A DNA stretch of 64,000 bases. Origin: Kurthia zopfii. Lineage in GTDB: Bacteria > Bacillota > Bacilli > Bacillales_A > Planococcaceae. This document shows positions 37,316 to 48,245 of this stretch, piece after piece. The translations under genes were made by a program, and so were the position numbers. Position 1 is the stretch's first letter. Every line of letters begins with the position of its first letter. The notes below the pieces were generated by a model. It saw only the letters and a list, made by a program, of their open reading frames with translations, had not been told where the DNA came from and ran no database searches. Location: assembly GCF_003143955.1 (NCBI RefSeq), contig NZ_QFVS01000001.1:62001-126000 (forward strand), written 5' to 3'.

Positions 37316-37828
37316 ATGGATTTAAAAAAATACGTAACAGTTGTTGAAGGTTGGCCAAAAGAAGGCATTTCTTTCAAAGATATTACAACAATCATGGATA
37401 ACGGTCCTGCATACAAATATGCGACGGATCAAATTGTTGAGTACGCTAAAAAAGTTGGTGCTGAACTAATCGTAGGCCCTGAAGCTCGCGGTTTCATTAC
37501 AGGATGCCCGGTTGCTTATGCATTAGAAATTGGTTTCGCTCCTGTTCGTAAACCAGGTAAATTACCTCGTGAAGTGATTTCACAAGAGTATGCACTTGAG
37601 TACGGTACGAATACATTAACAATGCATAGTGATGCTGTAAAACCAGGTCAAAAAGTATTAATCGTCGATGATTTACTTGCAACTGGCGGTACGGTTGAAG
37701 CTTCAATTAAGCTAATCGAGCAAATGGGTGGCGAAGTTGTAGGTTGTGCATTCTTAATCGAATTAGAAGACTTAAAAGGTCGCGATAAAATTGCGAAATA
37801 TGATATCTTCACGGTTATGGAATATTAA
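37316..37828 (+). CDS. apt: Adenine phosphoribosyltransferase
   Basis: 170 residues from ATG 37316, one base after the recJ stop, with GAGGAGGAAAA upstream. PRPP motif '[13 protein letters not shown]' near 121; '[10 protein letters not shown]' and '[10 protein letters not shown]' are typical Apt loops. It salvages adenine to AMP. recJ-apt-relA is conserved in Bacillales. Confidence 0.98.
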   Translation: MDLKKYVTVVEGWPKEGISFKDITTIMDNGPAYKYATDQIVEYAKKVGAELIVGPEARGFITGCPVAYALEIGFAPVRKPGKLPREVISQEYALEYGTNTLTMHSDAVKPGQKVLIVDDLLATGGTVEASIKLIEQMGGEVVGCAFLIELEDLKGRDKIAKYDIFTVMEY

Positions 37829-37840
37829 GATTAAATAAGG

Positions 37841-37883
37841 AGTCCGTTTGAAAAGTTAAAACTTTTTGAACGGACTTTTACTT
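37841..37883 (+). terminator. Intrinsic terminator after apt
   Basis: AGTCCGTTTGAAAAG pairs with CTTTTTGAACGGACT and is followed by TTTACTTTT. Confidence 0.85.
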
Positions 37884-37918
37884 TTCTGACAATTTCGGTT
37901 GAATTTTAGCCCAAAACC

Positions 37919-37948
37919 TTTACAAACCATGCATTAGTTTTATACAAT
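37919..37948 (+). promoter_or_regulatory. Promoter of relA
   Basis: TTTACA (37919-37924), 18 bases, TACAAT (37943-37948), 46 bases before the relA ATG. Confidence 0.55.
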
Positions 37949-37994
37949 AAAAGTTATATCTAATCGGTAAATTTATGAAATAGGGTGAGCTAAC

Positions 37995-40190
37995 ATGGCG
38001 AAAGATCGAGTGATGACAGTAGAAGAAGTTTTTGAAATGCTTGCTTCATACATGAACAAAGAACATGTGGAATTTGTAAAAAAAGCATATGATTTGGCAG
38101 AGGACGCACATAAAGAACAATTCCGTAGTTCGGGCGAGCCTTATATACTTCATCCAATCCAAGTAGCGGGTATATTAGCCGAGCTTCAAATGGATCCTGA
38201 AACTGTTTCTGCAGGTTTTCTACATGATGTAGTAGAAGATACAGATTTTACGCGTGAAGACCTAGTAGAACACTTTGGCGAAGAAGTAGCCATGCTTGTC
38301 GACGGCGTAACCAAGCTCGGAAAAATAAAATTCAAATCTAAAAAAGAACAACAAGCAGAAAATCATCGTAAAATGTTCGTAGCGATGGCACAGGATATCC
38401 GTGTTATTTTAATTAAATTAGCGGATCGTCTGCACAATATGCGTACTTTAAAGCATTTACCAATCGAGAAGCAGCGCCGTATTTCAAAGGAAACACTTGA
38501 AATATTTGCACCACTTGCTCATAGACTTGGTATTTCTACAATCAAGTGGGAGCTTGAGGATACTGCTTTACGCTATCTGAACCCGCAACAATATTATCGC
38601 ATCGTTAATTTAATGAAGCGCAAACGTGTCGAGCGCGAGCAGTATTTGAATTCTGTCATGGAAGAAATCGGCGATCAATTAGATGATATTAATATCGATG
38701 CAGAGTTATCGGGTCGTCCGAAACATATTTACAGCATCTATCGCAAAATGGAGATGCAAAACAAGCAGTTTAATGAAATTTATGACTTATTAGCGATTCG
38801 TTTGATCGTTAGTAGTATTAAAGATTGCTATGCGGCACTTGGCATCGTTCATACATTATGGAAGCCGATGCCAGGACGTTTCAAAGATTATATCGCAATG
38901 CCAAAACAAAATTTATACCAATCCCTACATACGACTGTCATCGGACCTTATGGAGATCCACTTGAAATTCAAATTCGTACAGTTGAAATGCATAATATTG
39001 CAGAGTATGGGGTTGCAGCTCACTGGGCTTATAAAGAAGGAAAAAATGTCGTTTCTGAAAAACAAGATATTAATAGTAATTTAACGTGGTTCCGAGAAAT
39101 TTTAGAATATCAAAATGAATCATCTGATGCGGAAGAATTTATGGAATCATTAAAATTCGACCTTTTCTCAGATATGGTTTATGTATTCTCACCAAAAGGC
39201 GATGTGCTGGAACTACCAGCTGGATCTGTGCCAATCGACTTCGCATACCGCGTCCATTCAGAAATTGGGAATAAGACAATTGGTGCGAAAGTTAACGGCA
39301 AAATGGTTCCGCTTGATACAGAATTATTCACGGGTGACATCGTCGAAATCATGACGTCTAAACAATCATTCGGCCCTTCGCATGATTGGTTGAAAATCGC
39401 TCAATCTTCTCAAGCAAAACATAAAATTAAGCAGTTTTTCAAAAAGCAATCGCGTGAAGATAATGCGGATAAAGGACGTCGCTTAATTGAAGAAGAAATT
39501 AAAGCGCAAGGCTTCGATATTAAGGAAGTGCTTACGCAAGAAAACTTCAAGCGTGTTTGTGAAAAATTGAACTATAATAGCGAAGAAGATTTAGTAGCCG
39601 CAGTTGGCTTTAATGGTATGACGGCACAACAAGTTGTCAATCGACTCGCTGAAAAAATGCGTAAACAACGTGATCACGAAGAACAAATGGAGAAAATCTC
39701 AAAAGAGATGAGTACACCTAAAAATACGAAACCAACTGAAACGGGCGTCGTAGTTCCTGGTCTTGAAAATCTATTAATTCGTTTATCGCGATGTTGTCGA
39801 CCTGTTCCGGGAGATGAAATCGTAGGGTTTATTACGAAAGGTAGAGGCGTTTCTGTTCACCGTGCAGATTGTCCAAATGTCGCGACATCTGAAGAGAAAG
39901 AGCGACTGATTGATGTGCAGTGGGGAACTGGTGGCGAGCAAGATACGAAGCTTTATGCAGTTGATATTGAAGTGACGGGGTATGATCGTCCAGGATTTAT
40001 CGCGGAAGTCATGGCAGTTGTTGCTGAAACAAAAACATCGATTAGTGCAGTCAATGCGAAAGCAAATCGTGATAAAGTGGCGACCATTCATTTAACATTA
40101 CAAATAAAAAATATTCCACATATGATGAAAGTTGTCGATAAGATCAAATCGATTCAAGATATATATTCAGTACAACGTGTCAATAATTAA
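37995..40190 (+). CDS. relA: Bifunctional (p)ppGpp synthetase/hydrolase Rel
   Basis: 731 residues, full length. HD hydrolase domain with '[10 protein letters not shown]' near 74; synthetase domain with '[21 protein letters not shown]' near 295; TGS domain (about 390-450, '[25 protein letters not shown]'); helical and zinc-finger-like part ('[17 protein letters not shown]'); C-terminal ACT domain (about 655-730). Both catalytic halves look intact, so it makes and removes the alarmone. Start ATG with GGGTGAG upstream. Confidence 0.97.
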   Translation: MAKDRVMTVEEVFEMLASYMNKEHVEFVKKAYDLAEDAHKEQFRSSGEPYILHPIQVAGILAELQMDPETVSAGFLHDVVEDTDFTREDLVEHFGEEVAMLVDGVTKLGKIKFKSKKEQQAENHRKMFVAMAQDIRVILIKLADRLHNMRTLKHLPIEKQRRISKETLEIFAPLAHRLGISTIKWELEDTALRYLNPQQYYRIVNLMKRKRVEREQYLNSVMEEIGDQLDDINIDAELSGRPKHIYSIYRKMEMQNKQFNEIYDLLAIRLIVSSIKDCYAALGIVHTLWKPMPGRFKDYIAMPKQNLYQSLHTTVIGPYGDPLEIQIRTVEMHNIAEYGVAAHWAYKEGKNVVSEKQDINSNLTWFREILEYQNESSDAEEFMESLKFDLFSDMVYVFSPKGDVLELPAGSVPIDFAYRVHSEIGNKTIGAKVNGKMVPLDTELFTGDIVEIMTSKQSFGPSHDWLKIAQSSQAKHKIKQFFKKQSREDNADKGRRLIEEEIKAQGFDIKEVLTQENFKRVCEKLNYNSEEDLVAAVGFNGMTAQQVVNRLAEKMRKQRDHEEQMEKISKEMSTPKNTKPTETGVVVPGLENLLIRLSRCCRPVPGDEIVGFITKGRGVSVHRADCPNVATSEEKERLIDVQWGTGGEQDTKLYAVDIEVTGYDRPGFIAEVMAVVAETKTSISAVNAKANRDKVATIHLTLQIKNIPHMMKVVDKIKSIQDIYSVQRVNN

Positions 40191-40205
40191 TAGGGGATGT
40201 AAGTT

Positions 40206-40643
40206 GTGAAAATTGTTTTACAAAAGGCTAAAAATGCTTCTGTAGCAGTAGATGGTTCAGTTGTAGGGAAGATTGCTGAAGGGTATGTTCTGTTAGTTGG
40301 AATTACACATGAAGATACAGAAGAACAGGCGGATCAATTAGCAAATAAATTAGTAAAGCTGCGTATTTGGGAAGATGAGGATGAGAAGATGAACCACTCG
40401 ATTATCGATCATGGTGGCGATATTTTATCGATTTCGCAATTTACGCTTTATGCCAATGCGAAAAAAGGGAATCGTCCAAGCTTCACTGACGCTGCTAGAC
40501 CTGATGTAGCAGAACCTCTATGGCATTATTTCAATAACAAGCTTACTTCTTTAGGAATGACAGTAGAAACTGGGGTATTCGGGGCGATGATGGATGTGTC
40601 GTTGACGAATATTGGACCAACGACAATTATTTTAGAAGCATAG
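40206..40643 (+). CDS. dtd: D-aminoacyl-tRNA deacylase
   Basis: 145 residues, GTG start with GGGGATG upstream. Active-site motifs 'SQFTLYA' (about 79-85) and 'NIGPTTI' (about 137-143) are present. It removes D-amino acids from mischarged tRNA. It follows relA directly, the usual order in Bacillales. Confidence 0.97.
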   Translation: MKIVLQKAKNASVAVDGSVVGKIAEGYVLLVGITHEDTEEQADQLANKLVKLRIWEDEDEKMNHSIIDHGGDILSISQFTLYANAKKGNRPSFTDAARPDVAEPLWHYFNNKLTSLGMTVETGVFGAMMDVSLTNIGPTTIILEA

Positions 40644-40650
40644 CAAAACA

Positions 40651-40688
40651 AAAGCCCGAGTCGCAAATGCGATTCGGGCTTTGTAATT
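40651..40688. terminator. Bidirectional terminator between dtd and the amidase
   Basis: AAAGCCCGAGTCGCA pairs with TGCGATTCGGGCTTT; T-rich on both strands (TTTGT forward, TTTTGTTTTG reverse). It serves the two convergent genes. Confidence 0.85.
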
Positions 40689-40717
40689 GAAGATTTTAAA
40701 TGAATCTTATGATTGCA

Positions 40718-42085
40718 TTAATCTCTTCCGTAGTATGTTTTTAATCCTGCAACTACGCCATCAGCAACAGTTGTACGGAATTTATCAGTATTTAAACGAG
40801 TTAATTCTGCTTTGTTAGACATGAATCCTAATTCTAATAAAGTAGCGAATACTGAGTTGTAACGAACTACATAGAAATCATAAGCTTTAAGCGTACGGTC
40901 TTTATAACCTGGGTATTCTTCTTTAATTGAGTCAACAACGCCTTCGTGAACTGCTTTTGCGAATTCTTTACTATTCGTTTTGTTCGAGTAGAAAGATTCG
41001 AATCCAGTAGCCGATGATGAAGCTGAGTTGTGGTGAACACTAATAAATGCGTTACCACCATTTTTAGAAGCGTATTTCGCACGTTGATCAAGTGTTAAGA
41101 AAGTATCGCCGTTACGTGTCATTAAGACGCGGCCACCAGCGTTTTGGATCGCCACTTGAATCGCTTGTGCAGCTTTAAGGTTTAAAGTTTTTTCGTTTAC
41201 TTTATTACCGTTTAAATCAACACCGTAAGAACCGCCATCATGATTACCATGACCTGCGTCAACTACGAATGTAAGACCTTTTAATGAATCAGTAACTTCA
41301 TCACCAACTTGGTCGATTGATTCAGTAATAATTGTTAGGTCAGTATTTGTAGAAACCCAACCTTTTTCTTTATTTGAGAATTGTACTTCAGCCCAGCCGT
41401 TGCTAGACATACGTAAGATTTCAGCTGTGAAACCAACGCCAACTTTACCAATTGATGGTGCAGCTACGTTTGGCATTTTACGAACGTTTAATGAATTACC
41501 ATCCATTACTAAGTAGCTTTTCACATCTTCTTTTTCAGAAGTGAATGAGAATTTCTTCGTTGATTTAAATCCATAAGCGTTACTACCGTTGATCCAACCA
41601 GTTTTTGTACCGTATTTTACTTGGATCCAACCGTTACTGTTTTGTTTTAAAATTTGTACGCGTTTTTCAAAAGGAATTGTTTTTCCTAATGCTTTGTAAG
41701 ACACACCTGCACCAGAACGCATAGAAAGTCCTGTAGGTTCTGTAATGTAGTAGTATGTCGTTACCGCTGGTGTAGAGTTTGTTGAAACTGACGGCTTTTT
41801 AACAGGTGTTAAATATTTTGAAGAAACATAACCTGTTTTTGAGCCTGACTTGATTTTGAACCAAGTACCTTTTTTAGATTGGTAAGTAACCGTGTTGTTT
41901 TTCTTTAATGCGAATAAAACTTTGTAATTAACTGACGGGCCAGTACGAACATTTAGCGTCGTCGATGTCACCTTATAACTTTTAGTTGCGGCTTCAGCAC
42001 GATCTGGAGAAAGTGTGAAAACAGCAGAAAGTAGTAATAAAGTCACGACTAGCAATTTAGTGAAAATAGTGTATTTTTTAGCCAT
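40718..42085 (-). CDS. Secreted N-acetylmuramoyl-L-alanine amidase with three SH3b domains
   Basis: 455 residues. Signal peptide about 1-32 ('AEA'). Three bacterial SH3 domains follow (about 36-92, 108-170, 190-252), each with an 'LNVRTGPS'- or 'LSMRSGAG'-like start. The Amidase_3 domain (about 270-453) has zinc ligands in 'DAGHGNHDGG', 'VNEKTLN' and 'SVHHNS', and catalytic Glu in 'LLELGFMSN'. It cleaves the stem peptide from muramic acid and is held on the wall by SH3b. Similar enzymes (YrvJ in B. subtilis) lie in this dtd-hisS interval. Confidence 0.95.
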   Translation of the reverse strand: MAKKYTIFTKLLVVTLLLLSAVFTLSPDRAEAATKSYKVTSTTLNVRTGPSVNYKVLFALKKNNTVTYQSKKGTWFKIKSGSKTGYVSSKYLTPVKKPSVSTNSTPAVTTYYYITEPTGLSMRSGAGVSYKALGKTIPFEKRVQILKQNSNGWIQVKYGTKTGWINGSNAYGFKSTKKFSFTSEKEDVKSYLVMDGNSLNVRKMPNVAAPSIGKVGVGFTAEILRMSSNGWAEVQFSNKEKGWVSTNTDLTIITESIDQVGDEVTDSLKGLTFVVDAGHGNHDGGSYGVDLNGNKVNEKTLNLKAAQAIQVAIQNAGGRVLMTRNGDTFLTLDQRAKYASKNGGNAFISVHHNSASSSATGFESFYSNKTNSKEFAKAVHEGVVDSIKEEYPGYKDRTLKAYDFYVVRYNSVFATLLELGFMSNKAELTRLNTDKFRTTVADGVVAGLKTYYGRD

Positions 42086-42150
42086 GATTCTCCTCCTTTA
42101 CTATATTGTATAATTAATTAGGTCTAAAAAGCTACAATTATTATAAAAGG

Positions 42151-42179
42151 TTGACATATTAGGCTGAAAACTCTATCAT
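42151..42179 (+). promoter_or_regulatory. Promoter of hisS-aspS
   Basis: TTGACA (42151-42156), 17 bases, TATCAT (42174-42179). Transcription from here would include the whole T-box leader. Confidence 0.75.
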
Positions 42180-42205
42180 ATTAGTTAATCTGAAATAAAC
42201 AAAAA

Positions 42206-42473
42206 ACACCAATGACCAAGCAAGTAGCGAACTCTACTGCCTATTCAAGAGAGGAAAAGACGTGGCTGAAATCTTTTCTAGTAGGACGAGAATGTGAATA
42301 ACACTTGAGAGGTTTTTCGTCGAAATGATTTTTCATAGTAGGCGAAGACGGAATCGGCCGTTATCCGATTTTAAGAGGATTTACGATTTTGTAAATCAAC
42401 TAGGGTGGAACCGCGGAAGACTATACAGCTCTCGTCCCTTGCATACGATGCAAGTGGCGAGGGCTTTTTTTAA
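42206..42473 (+). promoter_or_regulatory. T-box riboswitch controlling hisS-aspS
   Basis: The leader contains the invariant T-box sequence AGGGTGGAACCGCG (42402-42415) and a typical stem I with AGTA and GTGGCTG segments. A strong terminator follows (42428-42472: CTCTCG.CC..CTTGCAT with ATGCAAG..CGAG, then seven T). The likely specifier is CAC at 42302-42304, a histidine codon that fits hisS downstream. Uncharged tRNA-His would stabilise the antiterminator. The specifier is inferred by position, not by folding. Confidence 0.92.
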
Positions 42474-42521
42474 TTCCGAAAAATGTAAATTCAGTAAACT
42501 TTGATGAAAGGAGTTAATCAT

Positions 42522-43790
42522 ATGAGCTTTAAAGTACCTAGAGGAACACAAGATATTTTACCTGGCGAATCAGAAAAATGGCAGAAAATCGAGGGGATTA
42601 TGCGACATCTTTGTCATGTCTATCGTTACCCAGAGCTTCGTACGCCAATGTTTGAATCAACTGAACTTTTCCAACGCGGTGTAGGTGATTCAACAGATAT
42701 CGTTCAAAAAGAAATGTATACATTCGAAGACCGTGGTGGCCGTTCATTAACACTTCGTCCTGAAGGAACTGCTTCAATCTCACGTTCTTATGTAGAACAT
42801 AAAATGTATGGTTACGCAGATCAACCTGTGAAAGTTTCATATTTAGGGCCAATGTTCAGATATGAGCGCTCTCAAAAAGGTCGTTACCGTCAATTCGTAC
42901 AATTTGGTGTAGAGGCGATTGGTTCAAAAGATCCTGCTGTTGATGCAGAAGTTATTGAATTAGCGATGCGCGTCTATCAAGAAGCAGGTTTGAAGCATTT
43001 AAAACTTGTGATTAATTCATTAGGGGATAAGGAAGTACGTGATGCACATAGAGATGCATTAATCGCACACTTTGAACCACATATCGGCGAATTCTGTGCA
43101 GATTGTCAAAAACGTTTGCAACAAAATCCACTGCGTATTTTAGATTGTAAAGTTGATGCGGCCAATCCACTGATTGAACAAGCACCTCAGCTTACAAACT
43201 ATTTAAATGAAGAATCAGCAGCATATTTTGATCAAGTGAAGAAATATTTAGACGCTTTAGGCATCGACTATGTAGTGGATCCTAATTTAGTACGTGGTTT
43301 AGATTACTATAACCACACTGCATTCGAAATTATGAGTACTGCAGAAGGCTTTGGCGCAATCACAACTCTTTGTGGTGGTGGTCGTTACAACGGTCTTGTT
43401 GAAGAAATCGGTGGTCCGGAATCACCTGGTATCGGATTCGGTATGAGTATCGAACGTCTACTTTTAGCTTTAGAAGCTGAAGAAGTTGCACTTAATATTG
43501 AAAACGACTTAGATTTATTCATCGTTGCGATGGATGAGGATGCGAAATTGAAAGCGGTAGAATTAACAAGCTCATTTAGAGTGAAGGGGATTGCTACTGA
43601 GATCGATTACGCTGGTCGTAAGATGAAAGCGCAAATGAAAGCAGCAGACCGTTTAAATGCTAAATATGTCATCGTTTTAGGTGGATCTGAATTAGAAGAA
43701 CAAGCAGCTAACGTGAAAAACATGGAAACAGGCGATCAAGAAAAAGTGCCATTCCACGATTTAGTAAATTACTTGCTTGCACATAAATAA
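42522..43790 (+). CDS. hisS: Histidyl-tRNA synthetase
   Basis: 422 residues from ATG 42522, eight bases after AAAGGAG. Class II motifs: motif 1 region '[14 protein letters not shown]', motif 2 '[23 protein letters not shown]', His motifs '[14 protein letters not shown]' and '[14 protein letters not shown]', and motif 3 '[15 protein letters not shown]'. The C-terminal anticodon-binding domain is complete (about 328-422). Under T-box control; aspS follows after 17 bases. Confidence 0.98.
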   Translation: MSFKVPRGTQDILPGESEKWQKIEGIMRHLCHVYRYPELRTPMFESTELFQRGVGDSTDIVQKEMYTFEDRGGRSLTLRPEGTASISRSYVEHKMYGYADQPVKVSYLGPMFRYERSQKGRYRQFVQFGVEAIGSKDPAVDAEVIELAMRVYQEAGLKHLKLVINSLGDKEVRDAHRDALIAHFEPHIGEFCADCQKRLQQNPLRILDCKVDAANPLIEQAPQLTNYLNEESAAYFDQVKKYLDALGIDYVVDPNLVRGLDYYNHTAFEIMSTAEGFGAITTLCGGGRYNGLVEEIGGPESPGIGFGMSIERLLLALEAEEVALNIENDLDLFIVAMDEDAKLKAVELTSSFRVKGIATEIDYAGRKMKAQMKAADRLNAKYVIVLGGSELEEQAANVKNMETGDQEKVPFHDLVNYLLAHK

Positions 43791-43807
43791 TACTGGAGGA
43801 ATTACAA

Positions 43808-45595
43808 ATGGCTTTAAGAACACATGATTGTGGCGTACTACGTGCTGAAAACGTAGGTGAACGCGTTGTATTAAAAGGTTGGGTACAATACCGTCGTGAC
43901 TTCGGTGGTTTAATTTTCATCGATTTACGTGACCGTACTGGATTAACTCAAGTGGTATTCACTCCAACAAACTCTCAAGCAGCTTTAGATTTAGCAGATT
44001 CATTCCGTAGTGAATATGTTATCGAAGTTGAAGGTGAAGTTCGCGCTCGTACAACAGATATGGTAAACCCTAACTTAGATACAGGTATGATCGAAGTTTA
44101 TGTTGACCGTGTTGAACTAATTAACAAAGCGAAAACACCTCCATTCCAAATCGAAGACCGTATTCAAGTAAATGAAGATTTACGTCTGAAATACCGTTAC
44201 TTAGATTTACGTCGTCCAGTAATGTACAACACTTTCAAATTACGTTCTGACGTAACGAAAGTAGTACGTAACTTCTTACAAGACGAAGGTTTCTTAGAAG
44301 TAGAAACACCAATCTTAACGAAATCAACTCCTGAAGGCGCACGTGACTACTTAGTACCTTCTCGTGTACATGATGGTGAATTCTATGCATTACCACAATC
44401 TCCACAATTATTTAAACAATTATTAATGGTTTCTGGTTTCGAACGTTACTTCCAAATCGCTCGTTGTTTCCGTGATGAAGATTTACGTGCAGATCGTCAA
44501 CCAGAATTCACTCAAATCGATATGGAAATGAGCTTCTTAAATCAAGAACAAATTCTTGATATTAACGAACGCTTAATCCAAAAAGTAATGAAAGAAGTAA
44601 AAGGTATAGACATTCCTCGTCCATTCCAACGCATGAAATACGATGAAGCGATGTCTCGTTACGGTTCAGATAAGCCAGACGTTCGTTTTGACTTAGAATT
44701 AATCGACCTTTCAGATGTAGTTGAAGGTTGTGGATTCAAAGTATTCGCTCAAACTGTAGCTGATGGTAAACAAGTGAAAGGTTTAAACATCAAAGGCGCT
44801 AGCGATCAATACTCTCGTAAAGATTTAGATGAATTAACGAAATTCGTTGGTCGTTACGGTGCGAAAGGTCTTGCATGGATCAAAGTTACTGAAACAGGCG
44901 TAGAAGGATTAACTGGACCAATCGGTAAGTTCTTCCAAGATGATTTCGGCGTGAAATTAATGGAACGTATGGGTGCAGAACCTGGCGATACATTAGTATT
45001 CGTAGCAGACAAACCTTCAGTAGTAGCTGACGCATTAGGCGCTTTACGTAAAAAACTAGGGAAAGATTTAGGTTTAATTGATAACTCTAAATTTGCATTC
45101 CTATGGATTACTGACTGGCCATTACTTGAGTATGATGAAGAAGCGGGTCGCTACACAGCAGCTCACCACCCATTCACTCGTCCTTTCGAAGAAGATATGG
45201 AATTAATGGATACTGATCCTGGTAAAGTACGCGCGCAAGCATACGATATCGTTCTTAACGGCTACGAGCTTGGTGGCGGATCATTACGTATTTACGAAAA
45301 AGATTTACAAGAAAAAATGTTCGAAGTACTTGGTTTCTCTAAAGAGCAAGCGCAAGAACAATTTGGTTTCTTAATGGATGCATTTGAATTCGGCGTTCCT
45401 CCACACGGTGGTGTAGCATTCGGTCTTGACCGTTTTATCATGCTATTAGCTGGTCGCGACAACTTACGTGACACAATCGCATTCCCTAAAACTGCTTCTG
45501 CAAGCTGTCTATTAACTGATGCTCCTTCTGAAGTAGCAACAGCTCAATTAGATGACTTACACATTCGTGTAAAAACAATGGCTGACGAAGATTAA
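43808..45595 (+). CDS. aspS: Aspartyl-tRNA synthetase (bacterial type)
   Basis: 595 residues: OB-fold anticodon-binding domain (about 1-105), catalytic core with motif 2 '[18 protein letters not shown]' and motif 3 '[15 protein letters not shown]', and the bacterial GAD insertion (about 290-420). Codons are strongly biased. Co-transcribed with hisS as in B. subtilis. Whether it is discriminating or also charges tRNA-Asn cannot be told by eye. Confidence 0.98.
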   Translation: MALRTHDCGVLRAENVGERVVLKGWVQYRRDFGGLIFIDLRDRTGLTQVVFTPTNSQAALDLADSFRSEYVIEVEGEVRARTTDMVNPNLDTGMIEVYVDRVELINKAKTPPFQIEDRIQVNEDLRLKYRYLDLRRPVMYNTFKLRSDVTKVVRNFLQDEGFLEVETPILTKSTPEGARDYLVPSRVHDGEFYALPQSPQLFKQLLMVSGFERYFQIARCFRDEDLRADRQPEFTQIDMEMSFLNQEQILDINERLIQKVMKEVKGIDIPRPFQRMKYDEAMSRYGSDKPDVRFDLELIDLSDVVEGCGFKVFAQTVADGKQVKGLNIKGASDQYSRKDLDELTKFVGRYGAKGLAWIKVTETGVEGLTGPIGKFFQDDFGVKLMERMGAEPGDTLVFVADKPSVVADALGALRKKLGKDLGLIDNSKFAFLWITDWPLLEYDEEAGRYTAAHHPFTRPFEEDMELMDTDPGKVRAQAYDIVLNGYELGGGSLRIYEKDLQEKMFEVLGFSKEQAQEQFGFLMDAFEFGVPPHGGVAFGLDRFIMLLAGRDNLRDTIAFPKTASASCLLTDAPSEVATAQLDDLHIRVKTMADED

Positions 45596-45608
45596 TTAAA
45601 TAATAATT

Positions 45609-45655
45609 GCTCTACAGTTGCACTTGAACATAAGTGTCGCTGTAGAGCTTTTTTT
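45609..45655 (+). terminator. Intrinsic terminator after aspS
   Basis: GCTCTACAG..CACTT pairs with AAGTG..CTGTAGAGC, followed by seven T. Confidence 0.88.
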
Positions 45656-46039
45656 GTGTTGGAACAATTCAGGTTAAATAGATTCACAAATAACGCGGTA
45701 CTTGTTTGTTCGTGTGGGGTTTTCTTCAAGCGGGGATCATTTCACTGTTATTGATCTGTAGTAATGATAGATCATTTTTAGAGGCGAAAAATGTAATTCC
45801 TCTTAGAAAAACTAGTGCTTAAGAAATGGTTGAAATGCAATGTCGTTTTGTTGCGCAAGTGAGAAGTCAATTGTTTTCATCTATAAATCGCTTGAAATAT
45901 GAATGTGTGACACAATTATTTCAAAAATCTGGTATTGTATCTTATAGGTCAAATGGTATAATAAAACTAAAGAAAAATAATGTACATATTTTGGGAATGC
46001 TCATAAATAAAAAAAATTTACTTTTTTATATCATATTAT
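45656..46039. other. Non-coding stretch between aspS and 6S RNA
   Basis: About 380 A/T-rich bases before the 6S promoter. The only open frame (45826-46077) has no ribosome site and a random-looking product. Inside is a promoter-like pair TTGTAT-16-TATAAT (45935-45962) about 110 bases upstream of the 6S 5' end, and a small inverted repeat TGATCT/AGATCA. I see no gene here. Confidence 0.5.
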
Positions 46040-46069
46040 TTGAAATAAACAGAAATCTTATGTTATTGT
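46040..46069 (+). promoter_or_regulatory. Promoter of 6S RNA
   Basis: TTGAAA (46040-46045), 18 bases, TATTGT (46064-46069), placing transcription start near 46076-46079, where the 6S closing stem begins. Confidence 0.6.
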
Positions 46070-46078
46070 GTTTGTAAT

Positions 46079-46265
46079 AACAAATCCTGATGTGTTCGTT
46101 GCTAAACATCAGTTTTGACCGAACACCATTTATAAGGGAGTCCAACATCTTTTAGTAGAGAATATGCCCTCCGGGGACATTGATCGACTAAATTGAGGAC
46201 ACCCACCTGCTGAGAGCGGGTTTAAACGATGATTTATAAATGACGGCACAATTGGGATTTGTTCT
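46079..46265 (+). ncRNA. ssrS: 6S RNA (RNA polymerase-binding regulator)
   Basis: About 187 bases closed by a 9-bp stem, AACAAATCC (46079-46087) with GGATTTGTT (46255-46263). Characteristic Firmicute 6S segments are present: 'TCCTGATGTGTT' at the 5' end, 'GGGGACATTGATCGACTAAA' in the central bubble region, 'GAGAGCGGGTTTAAACGATG' and 'GGCACAATTGGGA' at the 3' side. 6S mimics an open promoter and sequesters sigma-A holoenzyme in stationary phase. Its place just downstream of aspS matches bsrA in B. subtilis. A terminator follows. Confidence 0.88.
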
Positions 46266-46282
46266 TATTATGACTATTCCCA

Positions 46283-46318
46283 CCTCTGATGACTAAATCA
46301 GGGGTTTTGTTATTTTTT
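46283..46318 (+). terminator. Terminator of 6S RNA
   Basis: CCTCTGAT pairs with ATCAGGGG (one G-T pair), followed by TTTTGTTATTTTTTT. Confidence 0.82.
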
Positions 46319-46340
46319 TATCGAAAGGAGAGAATCAGTC

Positions 46341-48137
46341 GTGAACAGTGTAGGTCAATTGTGTTTTTGTAATAGTGGCAAAAAATTAAGTGAATGTTGT
46401 TTCTCAAAAAATAATATAACGATTGAAAGACACTGGTGTGCGATTAAATCTCGAATTACATATGAGTTTATTTTCACCCACCAAACAAAAGGTGAATTTG
46501 AAAAATTGATTGTGCCGTGGCTTGGAGAAAGTCGAATGGCAGCACTATCGAAAAGTAAGTCCGATTTGCCACTATTTGAAATGGTGACAGATGCGTACTA
46601 TTTTACAGCGAATAAACGTGAGTGGGGCTTCTTTTTGATGAAGAAAATGAAAGAAATCGTCCAACCTAAATCGCATATCATGCTTTCGAAATGGAAGGAA
46701 CCGGTGTTTTTCATCGGTCAAATCATTGATTTTATCCATGATTTTGTCATTGTCAAAGATGTTATGAATGATGAAATCGTCTATATTCAAAATTTGGAAG
46801 TCGATGAATCGAAATTACATTCAATCATTGTATGCCAATTATTATCTGGCGCAAACCCAAACTTTTATACAAAATTAAATACCGCGTTATTTATAGATGC
46901 AAAGGATTTGGATTTTTTAGAAGCGATTAAACAATTAATTGATCAATCGAATCAAACGACTTTGCAAGATTTTTATGAGCAGCATATTTTAGGTTGCTTA
47001 GATATTATTTTGCCGAATGGCGAATCCATTGTTGAAAGTGAAGCATGTAACCAAATTGAACATACGGAATCAATTATTCAGCTTGAGTATGAATTGAATC
47101 GAATGGGTGTAAACAACGAAGATTTGATCATTGTTTTTGAAAAATATTTGATTGAAGTTGAAAATGTCCAAAGAGTTCGAACACGCAAAAAACAGGCGTT
47201 AATAGCTGGTATTATTGACTTTGCGATTAAATATGATTTCATTCCTAAAATGATGACTAAGAAAAAATTAGGCGAGTTCTATGAAATTTCAACAAGTACA
47301 ATCACAAGGAAAAGTCAGAAAATCTCACTTTATTTTGAAGAAGTATTTGATTTTTCTTTAATTGAGCAAATGCGCCAATCGAAAGAAAGGATTGGAACGG
47401 ATGCGACACAAGAAGAATTTACGAAGTGGCAAGTGAAGAAGCAAATGGAGAAACTTGTTTTTACAAATGAATTAGATCGCAAGAGAATGGAAAAGGCTCT
47501 GCAGGAAATACCGTACAATCCGCAAAAGAAACAACTTAAGGCGCAGAAGTATGCCTATGAAGCATACTGCGCGAGAAATCAAAAAAGACGGTGGGATTTG
47601 GCTGCGTTAGCTTTATCAAAAGATCCGAAAAATATTGATGCGCAAATTATTTTATCTGAAAATCAAGAAATCCCTAAAAGAATTCAATTGCTAAGTAATC
47701 TCGAATGCAGCGATTATTCGGAACGTACAGTCTTGCTCAAAATTACATTGTATTTTCAAATCGGAGCGTATGAGGAAGCACTAAAAACGATTGAATCAAT
47801 TCCGGAAACCTTGCTGCAAAAAATAAAAATTCTGCATTATTTTAAAACAGTATTGTATGTATTATTTAAAAAGATCTCAACGGAACAAGTTATTCATAGC
47901 AATCTGCCGAATAAGTTGAATCCGATGGAAGCGTGGTTATGTTATTCAATTGCTCACTATTTGAAATGGAAAAGTGAGGATCATTTTGAAGCTGAAGCAA
48001 AATCATTGAATCGATTTGTTCCATTCTATTTAAAAATGGGAAAAGCGCCATTTGGTTTTCCGACAAATAGTTACTTTGAAAATGGCGATTTGAATGAAGC
48101 AAAAATCATTTACTTCCTTATTTCTCCTTTATTTTAA
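46341..48137 (+). CDS. SEC-C motif protein of unknown function
   Basis: 598 residues, GTG start with AAAGGAGAG nine bases upstream. The N-terminus holds a SEC-C-like zinc motif 'CFCNSGKKLSECC' (about residues 8-20), as in the C-terminus of SecA. The middle is helical and contains a helix-turn-helix-like stretch ('KKLGEFYEISTSTITRKSQKIS', about 308-330). The C-terminal third resembles TPR-type helical repeats. No membrane helix or signal, so it is probably cytoplasmic. I do not recognise a characterised relative. It is a single gene between the 6S terminator and its own terminator. Confidence 0.8.
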   Translation: MNSVGQLCFCNSGKKLSECCFSKNNITIERHWCAIKSRITYEFIFTHQTKGEFEKLIVPWLGESRMAALSKSKSDLPLFEMVTDAYYFTANKREWGFFLMKKMKEIVQPKSHIMLSKWKEPVFFIGQIIDFIHDFVIVKDVMNDEIVYIQNLEVDESKLHSIIVCQLLSGANPNFYTKLNTALFIDAKDLDFLEAIKQLIDQSNQTTLQDFYEQHILGCLDIILPNGESIVESEACNQIEHTESIIQLEYELNRMGVNNEDLIIVFEKYLIEVENVQRVRTRKKQALIAGIIDFAIKYDFIPKMMTKKKLGEFYEISTSTITRKSQKISLYFEEVFDFSLIEQMRQSKERIGTDATQEEFTKWQVKKQMEKLVFTNELDRKRMEKALQEIPYNPQKKQLKAQKYAYEAYCARNQKRRWDLAALALSKDPKNIDAQIILSENQEIPKRIQLLSNLECSDYSERTVLLKITLYFQIGAYEEALKTIESIPETLLQKIKILHYFKTVLYVLFKKISTEQVIHSNLPNKLNPMEAWLCYSIAHYLKWKSEDHFEAEAKSLNRFVPFYLKMGKAPFGFPTNSYFENGDLNEAKIIYFLISPLF

Positions 48138-48153
48138 AAAAACATTCGACTAG

Positions 48154-48201
48154 ACAAGTTATTGTAAAATGCTTTCACAGCAACAATAACTTGTTTTTTT
48201 G
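48154..48201 (+). terminator. Intrinsic terminator after the SEC-C gene
   Basis: ACAAGTTATTG pairs with CAATAACTTGT, followed by seven T. Confidence 0.88.
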
Positions 48202-48245
48202 TTTTATTCCAATCTATTAAGGGAATAAAATTTCAAAATAAAGGG

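Noticed and set aside
45826-46077. Open frame of 83 codons upstream of 6S RNA
   Set aside because: No ribosome site, random-looking low-complexity product, and it runs through the 6S promoter.
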